A stretch of 32,960 nt of DNA from a virus (IMGVR_UViG_3300028706_000779:1-32960), one strand, 5' to 3'; counted from the first letter of the stretch, positions 7,907 through 20,900 are shown. A program made the numbers and translations. Notes: a model not told the origin generated them from the letters alone.

Positions 7907-10558
7907 ATGGGTGGTGGGTTCGTTGATGCAATTGTTGATGCAATCGAATCAGTTGTTGATGCTGTTGTTGATGTAATTGATACTGTAATTGATGTCATCG
8001 TAGACATCGTTGAAGTTGCTGTAGAGGCAGTAGTTGGCCTAATCACCCTTGTAGTAGATGTAATCATAACGGTCATTGAGGCCATTGTTGATTTCATTGC
8101 TAAGCTACTAGGTTTTGACGACCAAGTGGTTGAACAGTTTGATGTATTAAATCAACCTTTATTCGAAGACCCTGATAGGTCATCTATCAAAAATGCTATA
8201 GAACAAGCAATCGTTAAGAATGAAGACATTCCAGCTAATGTTTTATACTCACAAGTATTTGGTGGTAAGAAGAACATAAGAAGTTTTGTAAAACACATTG
8301 ATGATGGTAACTATTTTGAGGATTTCCCCAAGATTGAAGCTAACATTATGTTTGTGGACTATGATGATGTTGTTGCAGTTTTAAATACAATAGAAGGTAC
8401 ACCTTGTACTATTAGTAAGGCTTTCTTAGGAACACTATTTGTAGTACCTTGGGTCAAATACTGGTTACAAGAAAACAAAGGTTACACCTTAAATTCGAAC
8501 AACGTTGTGTACAACGGTTTAACTTATAATGTGGATATTAATGGTACTGTATATAATTCAGTTACTGATGATTACTCATTAAGTTTTTCAAACCCTAAGT
8601 TTGCAACAACAGTTTCAACTACGTATGTAGGAACCCATCATACTATTAATATCACTGATACTATGTTTATGTCACATGAGCTTGTAAGTGACAGCTATGA
8701 GCCTAGTACTCTTGAACACACTGTACAAGTATCTGCCAGTACTGCTATCATACCAACTTATAAAGTACCAACTAAAACTACAGGGTTGCATTATATTGTT
8801 ACATATGCTAAAGACAGTGACCCTTTAGAGAATAAGTACTTTGTATATAAGTCAGGTTCAGGTACTTATACTGTATTAGATAGTCCTACATTAGATTTTG
8901 GTGACCCATCATCTGAGAATATGGGGATACTGCCAGCAGTACCTTTACGAATAAATAATCAAAACTTTGATGTTGCATTTAGTTCTACTAAAGCTGACCA
9001 GATACGTTCAACTGTTAAGAAGTTAGGAATAGATGCTGACGACACAATTACTGCTCTTATGGAGGATGTTGCAGATGCTGGTATAAGTAATTATACCAAT
9101 AAAGTTGACCATGTCTTTTTGAATTTCGGAGTAAGAGTTTGGGACACATCACAAATCGGTATGAATTACTTATTTAGATTCTGCTCATCACTATATGGTA
9201 ATCAAGGTGTTACAGAAGCCATATACAACGCTTCTCCAGCATCAGATGATAAGCCTTATAACACCATTGTTACTACATCTAGTGAGTACAAGTCAGCATT
9301 TAGGTTTGCGTATATTACATTTACACACTACACGTTAGCTGACGTAGATGCCACTCCAGGTAGTGTTATAAACAGTATTTATTACACAGATTCAACTAAG
9401 TTTGATAGCAGTAATAATATTATAAGCACTTACTATGTTTCTACAGGTACAGCTAAATACGCAGTAGGTTATCTCTGTGATAATACAAGTGATGTTGCAC
9501 AGTTCTTAGCAGGAACATTAGCACAAGAGTCTACTTATGTAGCTGACGCTAGTGACTTAATGCAACCAACTGTACGCATATCTTATACGTCAACGATACT
9601 AGACTCAGACGGGTCTACTAGCTCTGACACTGTGCTTAAACCTGATTTAGCTTATAAAAATGACTCTGGTTCATTATTGAAAGTTCTACGTATTGGTGAA
9701 AATGTAACAGCTACACAAGAATTTACATACTATCAGTGTGTAACTAACGGTTTAAATGCTTACACCATTAAAGCACCTATCGGCCTACTACGTGTTGTAG
9801 ATGCTGCTACAGGTGTATTTAAGATGGTTAAGTTTAATATTGCTAATCAGGGTGATTTGATGATACCTTTCTCATATGATTTAGTTAAACACTTACCTAA
9901 TACACATGTGTCTAGTCTATTCTTAGCAAGTGCACATACATCTATATATGTAGCTCACTACGAAGTAATTGAAGTGTCCTTCTGGATGAAGTTACTAGCA
10001 GTAATAATAGTTGTTATTGCAATTTACCTTTTATATGTTAGTTGGGGGACATCAAAAAGTACTTCTGCATGGTTAGTAAAAATGGCCATTCAAATGGTAG
10101 CATACTACTTAATTAAAGAAATTATTCTATACATAGCTAAAGCTATTAGCCCAGAGTTAGCAATGGTTATTGCTATAGCACTATCTGTTTACTACTTTGA
10201 TGTTAATAGTCTTAATGGTATGCTTCAAATGTTTGGTACTGCTGCTGATTTAATCAGTAGTGTTATCACACAAGAAAATAAATATGATATGGAAGCTATT
10301 GGTAAAGATAGTGAAAACTTTGCTCAGCAGTACTTAGACTTAACAAATCCTATGAAGGACTTAAACGAGTCTTTATTTAGAAGTGCTGATGGTACAGCGT
10401 TAGCTTTGATAACATTGGATACAGTTGCTTCAATGAACCCTGTGTTACCTGAAGTATATTATATGTATAACACAGGTAAGTACGATATTTTATATGACCA
10501 AATTGAGGCGGGTAATATGTATGAACAAGCTTATGACTTCGCTGTGTTATCAGCGTAA
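7907..10558 (+). CDS. Large virion protein with long amphipathic N-terminus and C-terminal membrane segments
   Basis: An 883-aa protein in the N4-like internal/virion protein position. Residues about 4-68 are an almost uninterrupted series of (V/I)-(V/I)-D-x units with acidic residues every 3-4 positions and no Lys/Arg, predicted as one long amphipathic, negatively charged helix. The central part (about 100-680) is rich in Ser/Thr/Tyr/Asp and beta-like. The C-terminal part has hydrophobic segments at about 690-712 (FWMKLLAVIIVVIAIYLLYV) and 720-765, compatible with membrane insertion. Combined with its place before two internal-type proteins and the vRNAP, this suggests a protein of the ejection apparatus that contacts the host inner membrane. 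Ribosome site AGGAGATAACAC precedes ATG. Role is inferred. Confidence 0.75.
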   Translation: MGGGFVDAIVDAIESVVDAVVDVIDTVIDVIVDIVEVAVEAVVGLITLVVDVIITVIEAIVDFIAKLLGFDDQVVEQFDVLNQPLFEDPDRSSIKNAIEQAIVKNEDIPANVLYSQVFGGKKNIRSFVKHIDDGNYFEDFPKIEANIMFVDYDDVVAVLNTIEGTPCTISKAFLGTLFVVPWVKYWLQENKGYTLNSNNVVYNGLTYNVDINGTVYNSVTDDYSLSFSNPKFATTVSTTYVGTHHTINITDTMFMSHELVSDSYEPSTLEHTVQVSASTAIIPTYKVPTKTTGLHYIVTYAKDSDPLENKYFVYKSGSGTYTVLDSPTLDFGDPSSENMGILPAVPLRINNQNFDVAFSSTKADQIRSTVKKLGIDADDTITALMEDVADAGISNYTNKVDHVFLNFGVRVWDTSQIGMNYLFRFCSSLYGNQGVTEAIYNASPASDDKPYNTIVTTSSEYKSAFRFAYITFTHYTLADVDATPGSVINSIYYTDSTKFDSSNNIISTYYVSTGTAKYAVGYLCDNTSDVAQFLAGTLAQESTYVADASDLMQPTVRISYTSTILDSDGSTSSDTVLKPDLAYKNDSGSLLKVLRIGENVTATQEFTYYQCVTNGLNAYTIKAPIGLLRVVDAATGVFKMVKFNIANQGDLMIPFSYDLVKHLPNTHVSSLFLASAHTSIYVAHYEVIEVSFWMKLLAVIIVVIAIYLLYVSWGTSKSTSAWLVKMAIQMVAYYLIKEIILYIAKAISPELAMVIAIALSVYYFDVNSLNGMLQMFGTAADLISSVITQENKYDMEAIGKDSENFAQQYLDLTNPMKDLNESLFRSADGTALALITLDTVASMNPVLPEVYYMYNTGKYDILYDQIEAGNMYEQAYDFAVLSA
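7921..8095 (+). repeat. Degenerate GTTGATG(C/T)AAT-type repeat encoding V-D-x-I units
   Basis: The start of the 883-aa gene has short degenerate tandem units built on GTTGATGCAAT and GTTGTTGATG. The clearest copies are at 7921-7945 and 7953-7980; later units drift. The units are in frame and encode the acidic/aliphatic helix. This looks like expansion of a coding repeat. Confidence 0.6.
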
Positions 10559-10571
10559 AGTAAAAACTAAC

Positions 10572-10603
10572 ATCTCATATCTACTTTGATGTATGATAGA
10601 GAT
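10572..10603 (+). other. Imperfect hairpin in 82-base gap
   Basis: Left arm 10572-10584 pairs with right arm 10591-10603 as ATCTC/GAGAT, TATC/GATA and TAC/GTA with one single-base bulge on each side and loop TTTGAT. An A/T-rich run follows. It may be a weak terminator behind the 883-aa gene or may mask or space the next ribosome site. A -10-like TATGAT overlaps the right arm, so a promoter is an alternative. Confidence 0.4.
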
Positions 10604-10640
10604 ACATTTATTTAAAATTAAAAATATTTAGGAGAAGTTT

Positions 10641-11126
10641 ATGGGATTTTTTGATGATAATAGTGGCAAATTTAATTGGTTTGGTGGAGGTAGTAATAAC
10701 TCTAACCCATTAGAGGCTTACAACAATAATTTAGGTTTTAATAACAACCCTGCAGGATATATAGGTGGCAATCAAGCACCTATTATTGGAGGTTCACCGG
10801 CAGCTAATTCTTTTACAGATAAACAATATAATAGTTTAGTTAACCCTGCAGGTACCAATGGCACAAACTGGATGAATAATGGCACATTAGCAAGCGCAGG
10901 CGCTGCTTTAAAAGGTGCAGGTGCATTAGCTGGAGCATGGGCGGGCCTTAAGCAAGTTAAGCTGGCTAGAGAAATGATGGGTAACCAAGTTGACCAGTGG
11001 AACAAGAATTATGAGTCTCAAGCTGTTACAATCAATAACAGACTAAATGACCAGAATGCTTGGAAGAAAGCTCAAGGTAGGACAGATATGGCATCATTGG
11101 TGCCTAAATATGGCAACATAGGTTAA
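10641..11126 (+). CDS. Small internal virion-type protein
   Basis: A 161-aa protein. Residues 1-80 are Asn/Gly-rich and disordered-looking; residues about 81-105 form an Ala/Gly hydrophobic segment (LASAGAALKGAGALAGAWAG); a charged helix then continues (KQVKLAREMMGNQVDQWNKN) to an Arg/Lys-containing end. This layout is typical of small ejected internal proteins of podoviruses, which insert into or coat membranes. In N4 a small protein packaged with the vRNAP is encoded just upstream of it, and this gene holds an equivalent position. Ribosome site AGGAG lies before ATG and the next gene starts nine bases after the stop. The role is inferred from composition and context. Confidence 0.7.
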   Translation: MGFFDDNSGKFNWFGGGSNNSNPLEAYNNNLGFNNNPAGYIGGNQAPIIGGSPAANSFTDKQYNSLVNPAGTNGTNWMNNGTLASAGAALKGAGALAGAWAGLKQVKLAREMMGNQVDQWNKNYESQAVTINNRLNDQNAWKKAQGRTDMASLVPKYGNIG

Positions 11127-11135
11127 GGAGATATT

Positions 11136-11912
11136 ATGGCAGTAACATGGCAAAACATAGCACCAACTAACGGTGCCAGTATCCTAGAAGCAATGGCTGA
11201 AGGTGGCAAGTTAATTAATACAGGTGTTTCAGGTATTGGTGATGCTATTACTGGGTATGCTGATGACAGAACTGCTCGTGAAACAGACCAGTTTGTAGCT
11301 GATTTAATGCGGTATAAAGATAGACCATTAGAAGCAGATGCTTTTATAGATGCAGCTGACAACTCTTTTTTAGATATGTCTAGGGTTAATACTGCCAGAG
11401 AAGATGTTAATGCTGATGCTACTGAAATAGCACTGTTTGGAGAAAAAGCAAAAATTAAAAGTATGTACGATATAATGTTAGCGGAAACTCAAGCAGCTGA
11501 AAAGGCAAAAGCAGAAAGAAAGAAAAAGACAATAAAACCTTTAGCACGTGCGGATTTAAACGCAACAATGATTAAAAAAGATGGTATAGAAACTGCTACA
11601 ACTTTCTGGCCAGGTTCTGACAGTGCTGCACAGGATTTCACATCTCTTACAGATAAGTATATAAAAAGTCGGAAAATCTTAGGTAAAGATGCTGATATTG
11701 CCAGACGTTTAATGTTTAATGATGCTGTATTTGATATAGATATGATAGATGAGCACTTTTTTAGTAATGGAAAAACCTCAGATGAGAATAATGATGAAGC
11801 TGGTTACAAATACTTTGATGGGCTTCTTAAAGCATATTATAAGGATAAGATATTAGAAGAAGGTAAAAACCAGGGTACGAGTACAGACACAATAAGTACT
11901 ACTATAAAATAA
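11136..11912 (+). CDS. Internal virion-type protein preceding vRNAP
   Basis: A 258-aa, mostly helical protein. The N-terminus (MAVTWQNIAPTNGASILEAM) followed by a Gly-containing helix resembles the start of many podovirus internal virion proteins; residues about 85-95 (DNSFLDMSRVN) fit the same group. A Lys/Glu-rich helix lies at about 117-135 and the C-terminal 25 residues are Ser/Thr-rich. It has a strong AAGGAG ribosome site and is the last gene before the giant vRNAP, the place of N4 gp51. It probably travels in the head with the vRNAP or forms part of the ejection channel; there is no catalytic motif. Confidence 0.7.
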   Translation: MAVTWQNIAPTNGASILEAMAEGGKLINTGVSGIGDAITGYADDRTARETDQFVADLMRYKDRPLEADAFIDAADNSFLDMSRVNTAREDVNADATEIALFGEKAKIKSMYDIMLAETQAAEKAKAERKKKTIKPLARADLNATMIKKDGIETATTFWPGSDSAAQDFTSLTDKYIKSRKILGKDADIARRLMFNDAVFDIDMIDEHFFSNGKTSDENNDEAGYKYFDGLLKAYYKDKILEEGKNQGTSTDTISTTIK

Positions 11913-11933
11913 CAAATTTAAGGATTATTGCGT

Positions 11934-14900
11934 ATGAGTTACTTAGGTAATGAGTCTTTTGACGATATAGTTGCACGGAAACAAGCACAACTTTCAAGCG
12001 CAGCAAATGCTAAAAGAACACTTTTTGAAGACGCTGTATATAGCAAACAAGTAGCAATAACTCCAGATAGAGATTACCAAGGTCTCCAAAATAAACTTAA
12101 TGCTAATGACTCAACTGAATTATCTTTTAAACATAATTCATTATTCAATAAAAATGCAGATGCTGATTCCATCATGGGACAGAATGCTAAAGGTGAAGAC
12201 GTTGGTATACGTGCACTAGGTCTAGACACTTGGGAACACAGTTCTTATAAAGGCGATAAGAATAAAATTAGAGCTTCACAGCGTAAACATTATGCACGTC
12301 TATTTAATGTACCTGAAAATGAAGTAACTGTTGACCAAATTCATGCTATGGGGCGTAGAGCAGATAATCGCTTTAGAAATCTTCTAACAGAAGGCCAAGG
12401 TGAATACGACCAATCTTCAGGCACTTTCTCAAATATGCCAGGTAAACAATTTGAAGGTTTTGAAGACCAACTTTGGGCTCCTGAAAGCTTTAGAGATAAC
12501 GCACAATATAGTGGTGAAGTAACGTATGACCCACTTAGTAGGAAATATAAGACTGATAAACGAACTAAAGTAGATTCGTTTATAAACCCTAATACTGGCG
12601 TAGACCTCTATAAGGCAATGAACACGCCTGAGTTTAATACTAGGTGGTTTGCAAACACAGTAGAACAAAATGCTATACGTTCAGCTTATGAAGCTGAGCA
12701 TGGAACTGCATACAATACATTTAAAGCTCCTACTGCATCAAGAGACCATGAAGTAATGGGGTACACCCAACACGGTAGAGCAGCATTTGGTTTAAATGGT
12801 GAAGTTGTATCTGAAAAAGCCATAACATTACAAATGGATGGTAAGTGGGTTAATGTACCTACTATCTGGAAAGGTGAAAAGTATAGTGATGATGAAGTTG
12901 CTCAAATGCTTATCAATAATGAAGTATCTCCAACCAGTGAGCATAGTACTAAACAGGAAGCTATTGACGCAGCAAAGAAAAGAAGTGATGAAATCACAGT
13001 AACACCATTACCTCAGGTATTTAAAGAAAAGAAAAGTAAAATTATTAATAGATTTACTGCAGAAGAACTTGAGGTAATGTTTGCAAAAGATAGTTATTGG
13101 GAAGTTGTTACTAAGAGTTTAAGTGCTGGTGTTGATTCAATACAAGCGGCTGGTTATGGATTAGCTGCTTTAGCCGCTGATGTTACTAAAGATGCTAAGT
13201 GGATGCGTGCAATAGTCCCCCCATTCGCTATATGGACGCTAATACATGAGTACACGAGTGATGTAGATTTTGCTGATGCTATGTTAGAAGAATACCAAAC
13301 TAAAATACAAGAAGCCCACGAAAATGGTGCACAACTTCCTGCTTGGGATGCTGAGAACATGGATTGGACAAATCCTGACATGGTCTTTAGACAGATATTA
13401 GCGGGAGTAGGTGAGTTTATCCCATCAATAGTAGGTGGTGGTATAGCCGGTAAAATAGTATCTACAGGTGTTAAGCGTTTTCTAAAACACAAAATGAAGA
13501 AGTGGGGAGCAGATAAAGCAGTTAAAAGGAAAGCTTTACTTGCTGGAGAGATTACAGGTGCCACTGTCGGAAGTAATGCTTTCTACATGGGAATAGGTGG
13601 TGGTAGTGTATATGGTGATTTAGGCAGTGCTGGCTATAGAGGTAGAGATGCTCAAGTTGCAGCTATAGGTGGTGGTATTGTAATTGGTGCTTTAGATTCA
13701 ATTGTTCCTAGAAGTATTGCTAAACAATTAGGTTTGTCTAAGTCTGCTGTTCAACGCTTTAAAGGTGAATTAAAGAAAAAAGGTTTTGTAAATTCTGCAG
13801 GTAAAGTATTAACTGAAACTGCTAAAGGTGGTTTAGGTGAGGGTGTCACAGAAACTCTACAACAAGTTGTAGAAAACTCTGTAATTAACATGGTTAAACA
13901 TGGGGAATTACCACCATTTACCTCAGATGAAGCTTTTAGTGAGTATGTAGGTGTATTCATTAAAACAGTTTTAGGTGGTGGTGCTATTAAAGGAACCATA
14001 ACTACTGGTACTGAAGCTGTTAGTTTGTATAAAGGTGATAAAGGTGCTATACGTGAAGCAGCTGAGCAAATTGCAGCAGAAGCTGAAGATGCCCGTAATG
14101 AAGAATCCGGAGAACATAGTGTAGAGGCAGAAGCAGAACTTAAACTTTTAGTAAAAGAATTTTCTGCCCTAAATCTTGACATAGATGGGTTACCTGAAAA
14201 CTTTGATTCAATGAATAACCTGAACAAAGTAATTCATATTTCTAATGCTCTCCAGAAAGCCGATAATCAAGAGATTATTAACAATAGCGGCCGTAGTACC
14301 CAAGAAATAGAAAGTATCCAGGAATCACTAAATAATGTAGTTAACGCCTTACAGAACAGTTCTGATACTAACAGTGTAGCCGCAGTTGAAGCAGCTTTTG
14401 ATGCTGCTATTAAAAATGACCCAGCACGTAAAGATTATTATTTACAACAGAAAGAGCAACAGTTAGCTACTATTAAAGAGCTCAGTAAACTCAAGAAAAA
14501 TAAAGATAAGAAAAAAGCAATATCTCCAGCACTTCAAAAATTAATTGATGATGCTATTACTGTTTCAGTAGTAGTTGAAAAAGAAAATTCTGAGAATACT
14601 GCTAAAGATTCCACAGATAAAGATGCAACAGATAAAGACGCAACTTCTGAAGATGACAAAGTAGAACAGTATTCACATGAACAACGTTTAATAAATCTAA
14701 ATGAAGCTTTTGATGCAGCTGTTGAAGCTAACCCTAAAGAAGAAGCCCACATTAATAAGCTCAGAGCTTTAGAAGTTGCTAACCTTGAAGGGCAAACTAT
14801 ACTTAACCAAGAGATTGCACGTATTGGTAGTACTGGCCTTAAAGGTGACACAACAGGTAAAGGTAATAGTGAGTTTGTAGGACGCTTAAATAAAGCAGTT

Positions 14901-17900
14901 AGTTCTTTTAAAACAGGCGGTGTAGATTCACAATTACAAACAGAACAGTATGGTGCTGCTCTTCATGTTAAAGGTGAAAAAGATAAACTTAATCGAAAGG
15001 TTGAAAAAACTACTGATAGTAACCCTTCAAACAGAGAAGCTAATGAAGCAGCTGTTGTAGGTGAAAAAGAAAAAATACTTAAAAAAGAAAAAGAAGCTTC
15101 AAAATCTGCAGAAGAAACACAAGAAAAAGCAGATGAGAAAAGTACTGAAGTTGTTAGTGGCCATGTTGAAAAAATAATAAAACAAATTAATGCTCTAACT
15201 AAAAAAATTGAAGATAGTGGTATTAACCCTAAACATAAAAAACGCTTAGAAAATAAACGTAATAATCTAGGGTTACTTATTGATACCGTAGCTTCACAGA
15301 AGCGTACTGAAAAGTCTGTAAATGAAGTTACTAATATTGCAATACAAGATACTTTAGACAGTTTTGACTACCAACATGTTATTGTTGATATTGAAAATTT
15401 ATCTATTACAAAGTCTTCTGATAGAGATGCAATTGTTAAGTCCGCGTTAGATGCTATTGAAGTCCTTCGTGATAAAGATGTTGAGTATGCCGAAAAGATT
15501 AGAATAATCGCAGGAGTATTAGCTGCAAGAGAAAGATTAGTACAGAACCTCATATCAATTAAGAAACAGTTAAAACGTGTTACTGAAGAATCTCAAGTTA
15601 AAGACCTAGAAACTGAGTTAAATAGAACAAATGATTCAATCAAAAAAATGGAACCATTTGTTAAAGAAATTTCTGGAATGAAGTTTGAACAAGTAAATAA
15701 CACAAAAAATAAATTCTCAGATTTACTATATTCATTAAAAACTGAATCATTTAAAAACATTGACAGAGATGCATTAGATGACTCAGATAAGCCACTATAT
15801 GACTTAGTAGCTAAAATGGTGGCTAAGCAAGCCAGACGTGATAAAGCTGTTGGTAATAAAGATATTGGTCAAGTTAACCGTGAAATTTTATATGGTGATG
15901 AAGGTTACCAGGGGTATGAGGGGTATAAACAAGACGCAAAAGATGGCACAATTTCTATTAAAAACTTAACAAACTTTGTAAAAGGTTTACAAGCTAAGTT
16001 AGTAGCATTTAATAAAGCAGTAGCTAAGTCAAAGAAGCTTAATCAAGATGTCTGGGTAAATAAAGAAACATTAGAAATTATTACAGAAAGACCTTTACCT
16101 GAAGGACAGAAAACTGCCACATTAACAAAAGATGGTTATAAAGATTTTGACCGCGAAAATTTCTGGTTTATAAATGCTAAAAATAGTAATAAATTAATTA
16201 ACTTATTAAAGCTAGAGGTTGAACTCGGTGTAGCTACATTAAAGGCTTTAACTAAGTATAAAGACTCTACAAAAAACAAAGTTGTAATTACTGAAGAAAT
16301 TGAAGAACATAATAAATTAATTGCACAAATTAATAAGTTAGTTAATCCTCCTGAAGATACAGGTGATTTAAACAACTTAGGTAAGGGTGAGACTGTTAAA
16401 GAAGCTTTACAACCATTTGTAGATGCTGTCAATAAAGCAACTAAAAAGTTGAATTATGAAAGTAAACAAGTAGTTAAGTATATTAAAAAGCTTAAAGCTA
16501 ATGATAAAGAAGTATTTGAGACTGTTTACTTAAAAGAACTTAAAGCCAAAATAGCATTAATTGAAGCTAACATTAACTTATGGGAAGCTAAAGAAGTAGT
16601 AGGTAAAGTTACTTCTACACAAGCAAGCAAAGCTATTATTAAACTTAATAGTGATATTGTAAGTATCACAGCAGAGATTGATAAAGCTGTAAAAGATGCT
16701 AAAGCACGTAAAGACGACAAACGAACACTTACAGCCAAGCAACATTTCTTAAACGCCCAAGAACGCTTAAAAGGTAGCTTTATTAAAATTGTTAGTAAAG
16801 CTAAAGATAGTATATTTGTAAATGATATCTTCGGAGTTAAGGACGACACTAGATTGTCATTAGCTGTGTATGCACAAGATGAAGATAACGGTGACTTAAC
16901 AGCTGAAAGTATTAAAAGCGGTTTAATAGATTTAGGTATTACGGATAAAAAGTATATCCGTTATATTGTAAAGACCTTTGAACAATTTAAAGCTACTTAC
17001 ACAGACAATATTGTTGCAGATGTTGACGGTATACAGTCTGAAAAATATAATAAAGTAGGTGTATTTAACTATAGTGAGCCTTTAGGTATGCTATATGTTA
17101 AAGATGGTAAAAGTGTCAAATTACCAGACACTGTACTATTTGCTATGATGATGGGTTCATTAGAATGGTTGTCGATTAGTCAAGGTGAATCTGCATTTAT
17201 GGACTCACAGGCTATTGCTCAATACCTTAAAGGTGATAGAAAAGCTCATGTAACACCTGAAGAAATTTCTATTTTTGGAAATATGGGTATTACTTACGGA
17301 AATGGCTCAAGGTCACTAGGCCCAATTGTTTATAACTATCTAAACATGCGCAGTCTCGGAGCTAACTCAAAATTAAAGTTCTCTGAACTTATGAAAGACC
17401 CAACTAGTATTATGAAAGACTCTAGTATTGAGGAACGCCTAATAGTTGCTTTAGGTGAGATGTCATTAGAAATATTAGAACAAATGCCTGCAACAGTAAC
17501 AAAAGCAAGAACAACAAACTTTATATCAATTACTCGTACTGAATTTCCATCTGAACACTTTGGGGTTAACCCACTAGTTTCATGGAGGGAAACTGTTAAA
17601 GGTATAAGCCCTAGAGATATTGTAAAAATTCCAGCAGTACTAAGGAAAGCTGAAAAAGCTGTTGACACTGCTTTCTTGAAGTTATCTAAAGAAAAACAAA
17701 CTTGGGAAACTTATATTTCTCTGTGGGAAAAGTATTTTAACCCAACTAAAGGTAGTAAAGAGTTCATCGCAGCCAGGAAAAAAGAACTTGCTGTATTGAG
17801 AGCTGACGCAGAAAAACGTAATAGCAAGGGTCTTAGTAATATATTCATAAATGAAACAGAAGATAACTTAAGTTTAGCTCGAGTAGCCTCTAGTCTAATC

Positions 17901-20900
17901 AATGGTTATACATTACGTAATACTATTAAGTTACTACCAGAAGACCATAAAGCATTTGAGAATATCATTAAATTTATTAAAGAGGGTAAAGATAATGTAA
18001 AAACTACTATGGGTACTCAGACTATTTTAGATGATATTCTGGATGAACCATCTACTGAAATACAAGAGCGTGCAACAGGTAGTCCACATCTATTACCAAA
18101 ATTTGTAAGAAACTTAATTGAAAAGTTACAAAATGTAGAATGGCGAGGTAAAAAGGGAGAGCTTGGCTTATTCAAACTTCTTAATATTAAGAATAGACGT
18201 TTACTCGCTAAGATGAATGATGATGTAAACCCACACATTGAACATGTTGATGGTATTGAAGCTTCTAATGCGATTAAAGAAAAAGAGCTTGCTGCGGTAG
18301 ATGAGTACATTGCACTAGAGGGTTCAGAAGATGGTGAACACAAGCCTTTCTACTTTAGATTTAAAGCTCAAGTACAACATAGATTACGTATTGTCAGTAA
18401 TACTATTAATGGTCAAGCCAGTAAAATACATAGAGCGTTATTTTTACCCATTAAAGCAATTTCAACAATATCTCTAGACACTGCTAAAAAACAAAGTATT
18501 TCTAGAATAGTATTTAAGATAGCTGTAGCTCAAGCATTTGGTTATAGCGTAGACAAAAAACCTTTAACTGAAATCTTAGATGCCTTTGATAAATACGTTG
18601 AAATCTCGAAGGATTTGGTAGAAGCAGTATCACGTGGTGATATAACGGAAAAAGAATTTAATGCTAAATTAACAGCATTTATTAAAGATAATAAAGATAA
18701 TGATGTAGCACCTAGTATGCACATACTAGAGGCTATTATTGCGTTGACAGAGTATGACCCTGATGGTGTCTTTGACACACGTATAGGCTTAGAAATTGAT
18801 GGTATCACTAATGGTTATGCTATTTCACTTTTACAATTTTTATCATTAAGTGAAAAAGAGCTTAAAAGTTTTAAAGAAATTTATGGTGAAAATACACCAG
18901 AGTTTAAAGCTGCAATTGTTGATGAACTTGTTTCATCACTAAAACGTGTTGGTATCAATGTTGATAAGTCTGAAACATATGATATGTTTTTACAAGCTGG
19001 TGACCTTGACGTTTATCAAGTGCTATCTATGCGTATTGTAGAGTCTTTCAATGACCCTGAATACATAGAAAAGATTAACAAAAATAACAAGATAAAGTTA
19101 AAGCAAGAGCAATTAGACGCTTTAGAAGGTGTGCAAGGAACACTGTTTGACAAGGCAACACAAAAACTAGAAAAATTAGCAAGAGATTTAGCTAAAGCCC
19201 CTGTAATGACTAGTGTGTATGGTGCAAGCATCTTTAAGATTATCAATAATATTGCTGCGGATATTACAGATAATGTATACACAGACTTTGCTGATTTCCA
19301 GCGTAGATACAATGCTACTAAAGAAGGTTCAGCAGAACAATCCACTATTTTGAACGAGGTTGCAGACTACTCAAACAACTTAGCAGCACTGTTAAACTTC
19401 AAACAAGTAGGTGTAGTTAAGAAAGCAGTTAAAGGTAAGAGGGCCAAGAAACAAAAAGCAATTAGTATTATCAAAGCGCTTAAAGCGGGTGAGCTTGAAC
19501 AACATGTCTTACCACGTAAGACAATTGAAACATTAGAGTTTACAGTTGTACGTATTTATACCCCTGCAATGACTTCCACAATGGATAAGCTAATTGGTGG
19601 CTTACGCGAAAGCTCCAGCGTTGTAGTTAAAGCTAATGAGTATCAGTTCATGTTATTTAGACGTAAGCTTGAACAAGCTAAAGAATACTATCTAAAAACT
19701 AACAACTTACCACCTGAAAGTAAAGTACCACAAGATGTTATCGAAGTATTAGTTAAACGTTTAGCTATGGAATACTTACCTTCGTACTACGGCCCTAAGT
19801 CTAGTTCAACACCAATTCCATTGATAAAGCGTGGTAAAGAAGATGATAATGCAGTTACTATTAAATTTAAAAGTAAGCGTGTTACTAAAAAGAAAAAGTT
19901 AGGTAAAAGGACTACTAGACAAGATAGTAAAACACCTAAGATAGGTAGTAGAGCTACACCAGGTTCAAGTAATACATTTGAAAGAATGGGTGTTGGTGCA
20001 GCATTAGGTCAGATTATAAATATTGATTCAGCTGTATTAGGAGAAGTTCTTGAGGTATTCCCAAATGCTTTACCTATCTTTGATGCGTACTTTGGTACGG
20101 TTAATGACATGGTTAGTGTGTCTAAAACATATGGTAGTAGTTTTGGACGTATCGGTAATACTCATAGCATTTTAGCTGGTACATTAAAGCGTCTACATAA
20201 ATACGTACAAGATGACAGTAAAACTGTAACAATTGATGATGCTATAGATATTGATGCACCATATCTTAAATTAACGCAAGAAGACATTGACAAGACTAAC
20301 GAGGAATATGCAGAAAGTTCTTTTGAAGCTAACGAGTTACGTAAACAACTTGAAAAAGCAACAGGTAATTCAAATGAAGAAGCTCGCATAACAATACAAT
20401 TATCTGAATTAGGAATATCTCAAATAATTGGTGAGTTAAATACACGTATTGACACTGTTAAAGCGCACAAGAATTTACTTAAAAATGCAGGTTATTCTTT
20501 AGAAGATGCTAACGTTGAGCAAATGCCTATTTCGTCTTTAAAGAATAAGACACAGAAGCCTAAAACTAAAACATCTAGTAATGACACTAACAAAAACTCA
20601 GATATTCCAAATATTCAGGGAGAATTACCTGGCTTTGAAACAGCTGAAGGTAAACCTACTAAACTTAGTAAAACACTGAAGAAATCTGAATTACAAAAAC
20701 TTGCAAAAGCAAGAGATATTGATACAAGTAATATGACAGTAGCTGACTTACGTACAGCTATTAAACGTTTTGATGCAGGTAAGAAAGTATTCCCTAAGTT
20801 AGTTGAGCCTAAAGCCCCTAGTCTAGAATCTATACAACCTGTTCTTAGAATGTTTATGGGCAGAATTCACCCAGAATCTGCGATAGCTAGTGATTTTAGA

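Noticed and set aside
11928-11933. TTG start two codons before the vRNAP ATG
   Set aside because: It is only three bases from the AAGGA ribosome site, whereas ATG 11934 has good spacing.
13154-13564. Long open frames on the minus strand opposite the vRNAP gene
   Set aside because: They are mirror frames of a codon-biased gene, rich in Ser/Leu, without ribosome sites or recognisable domains.
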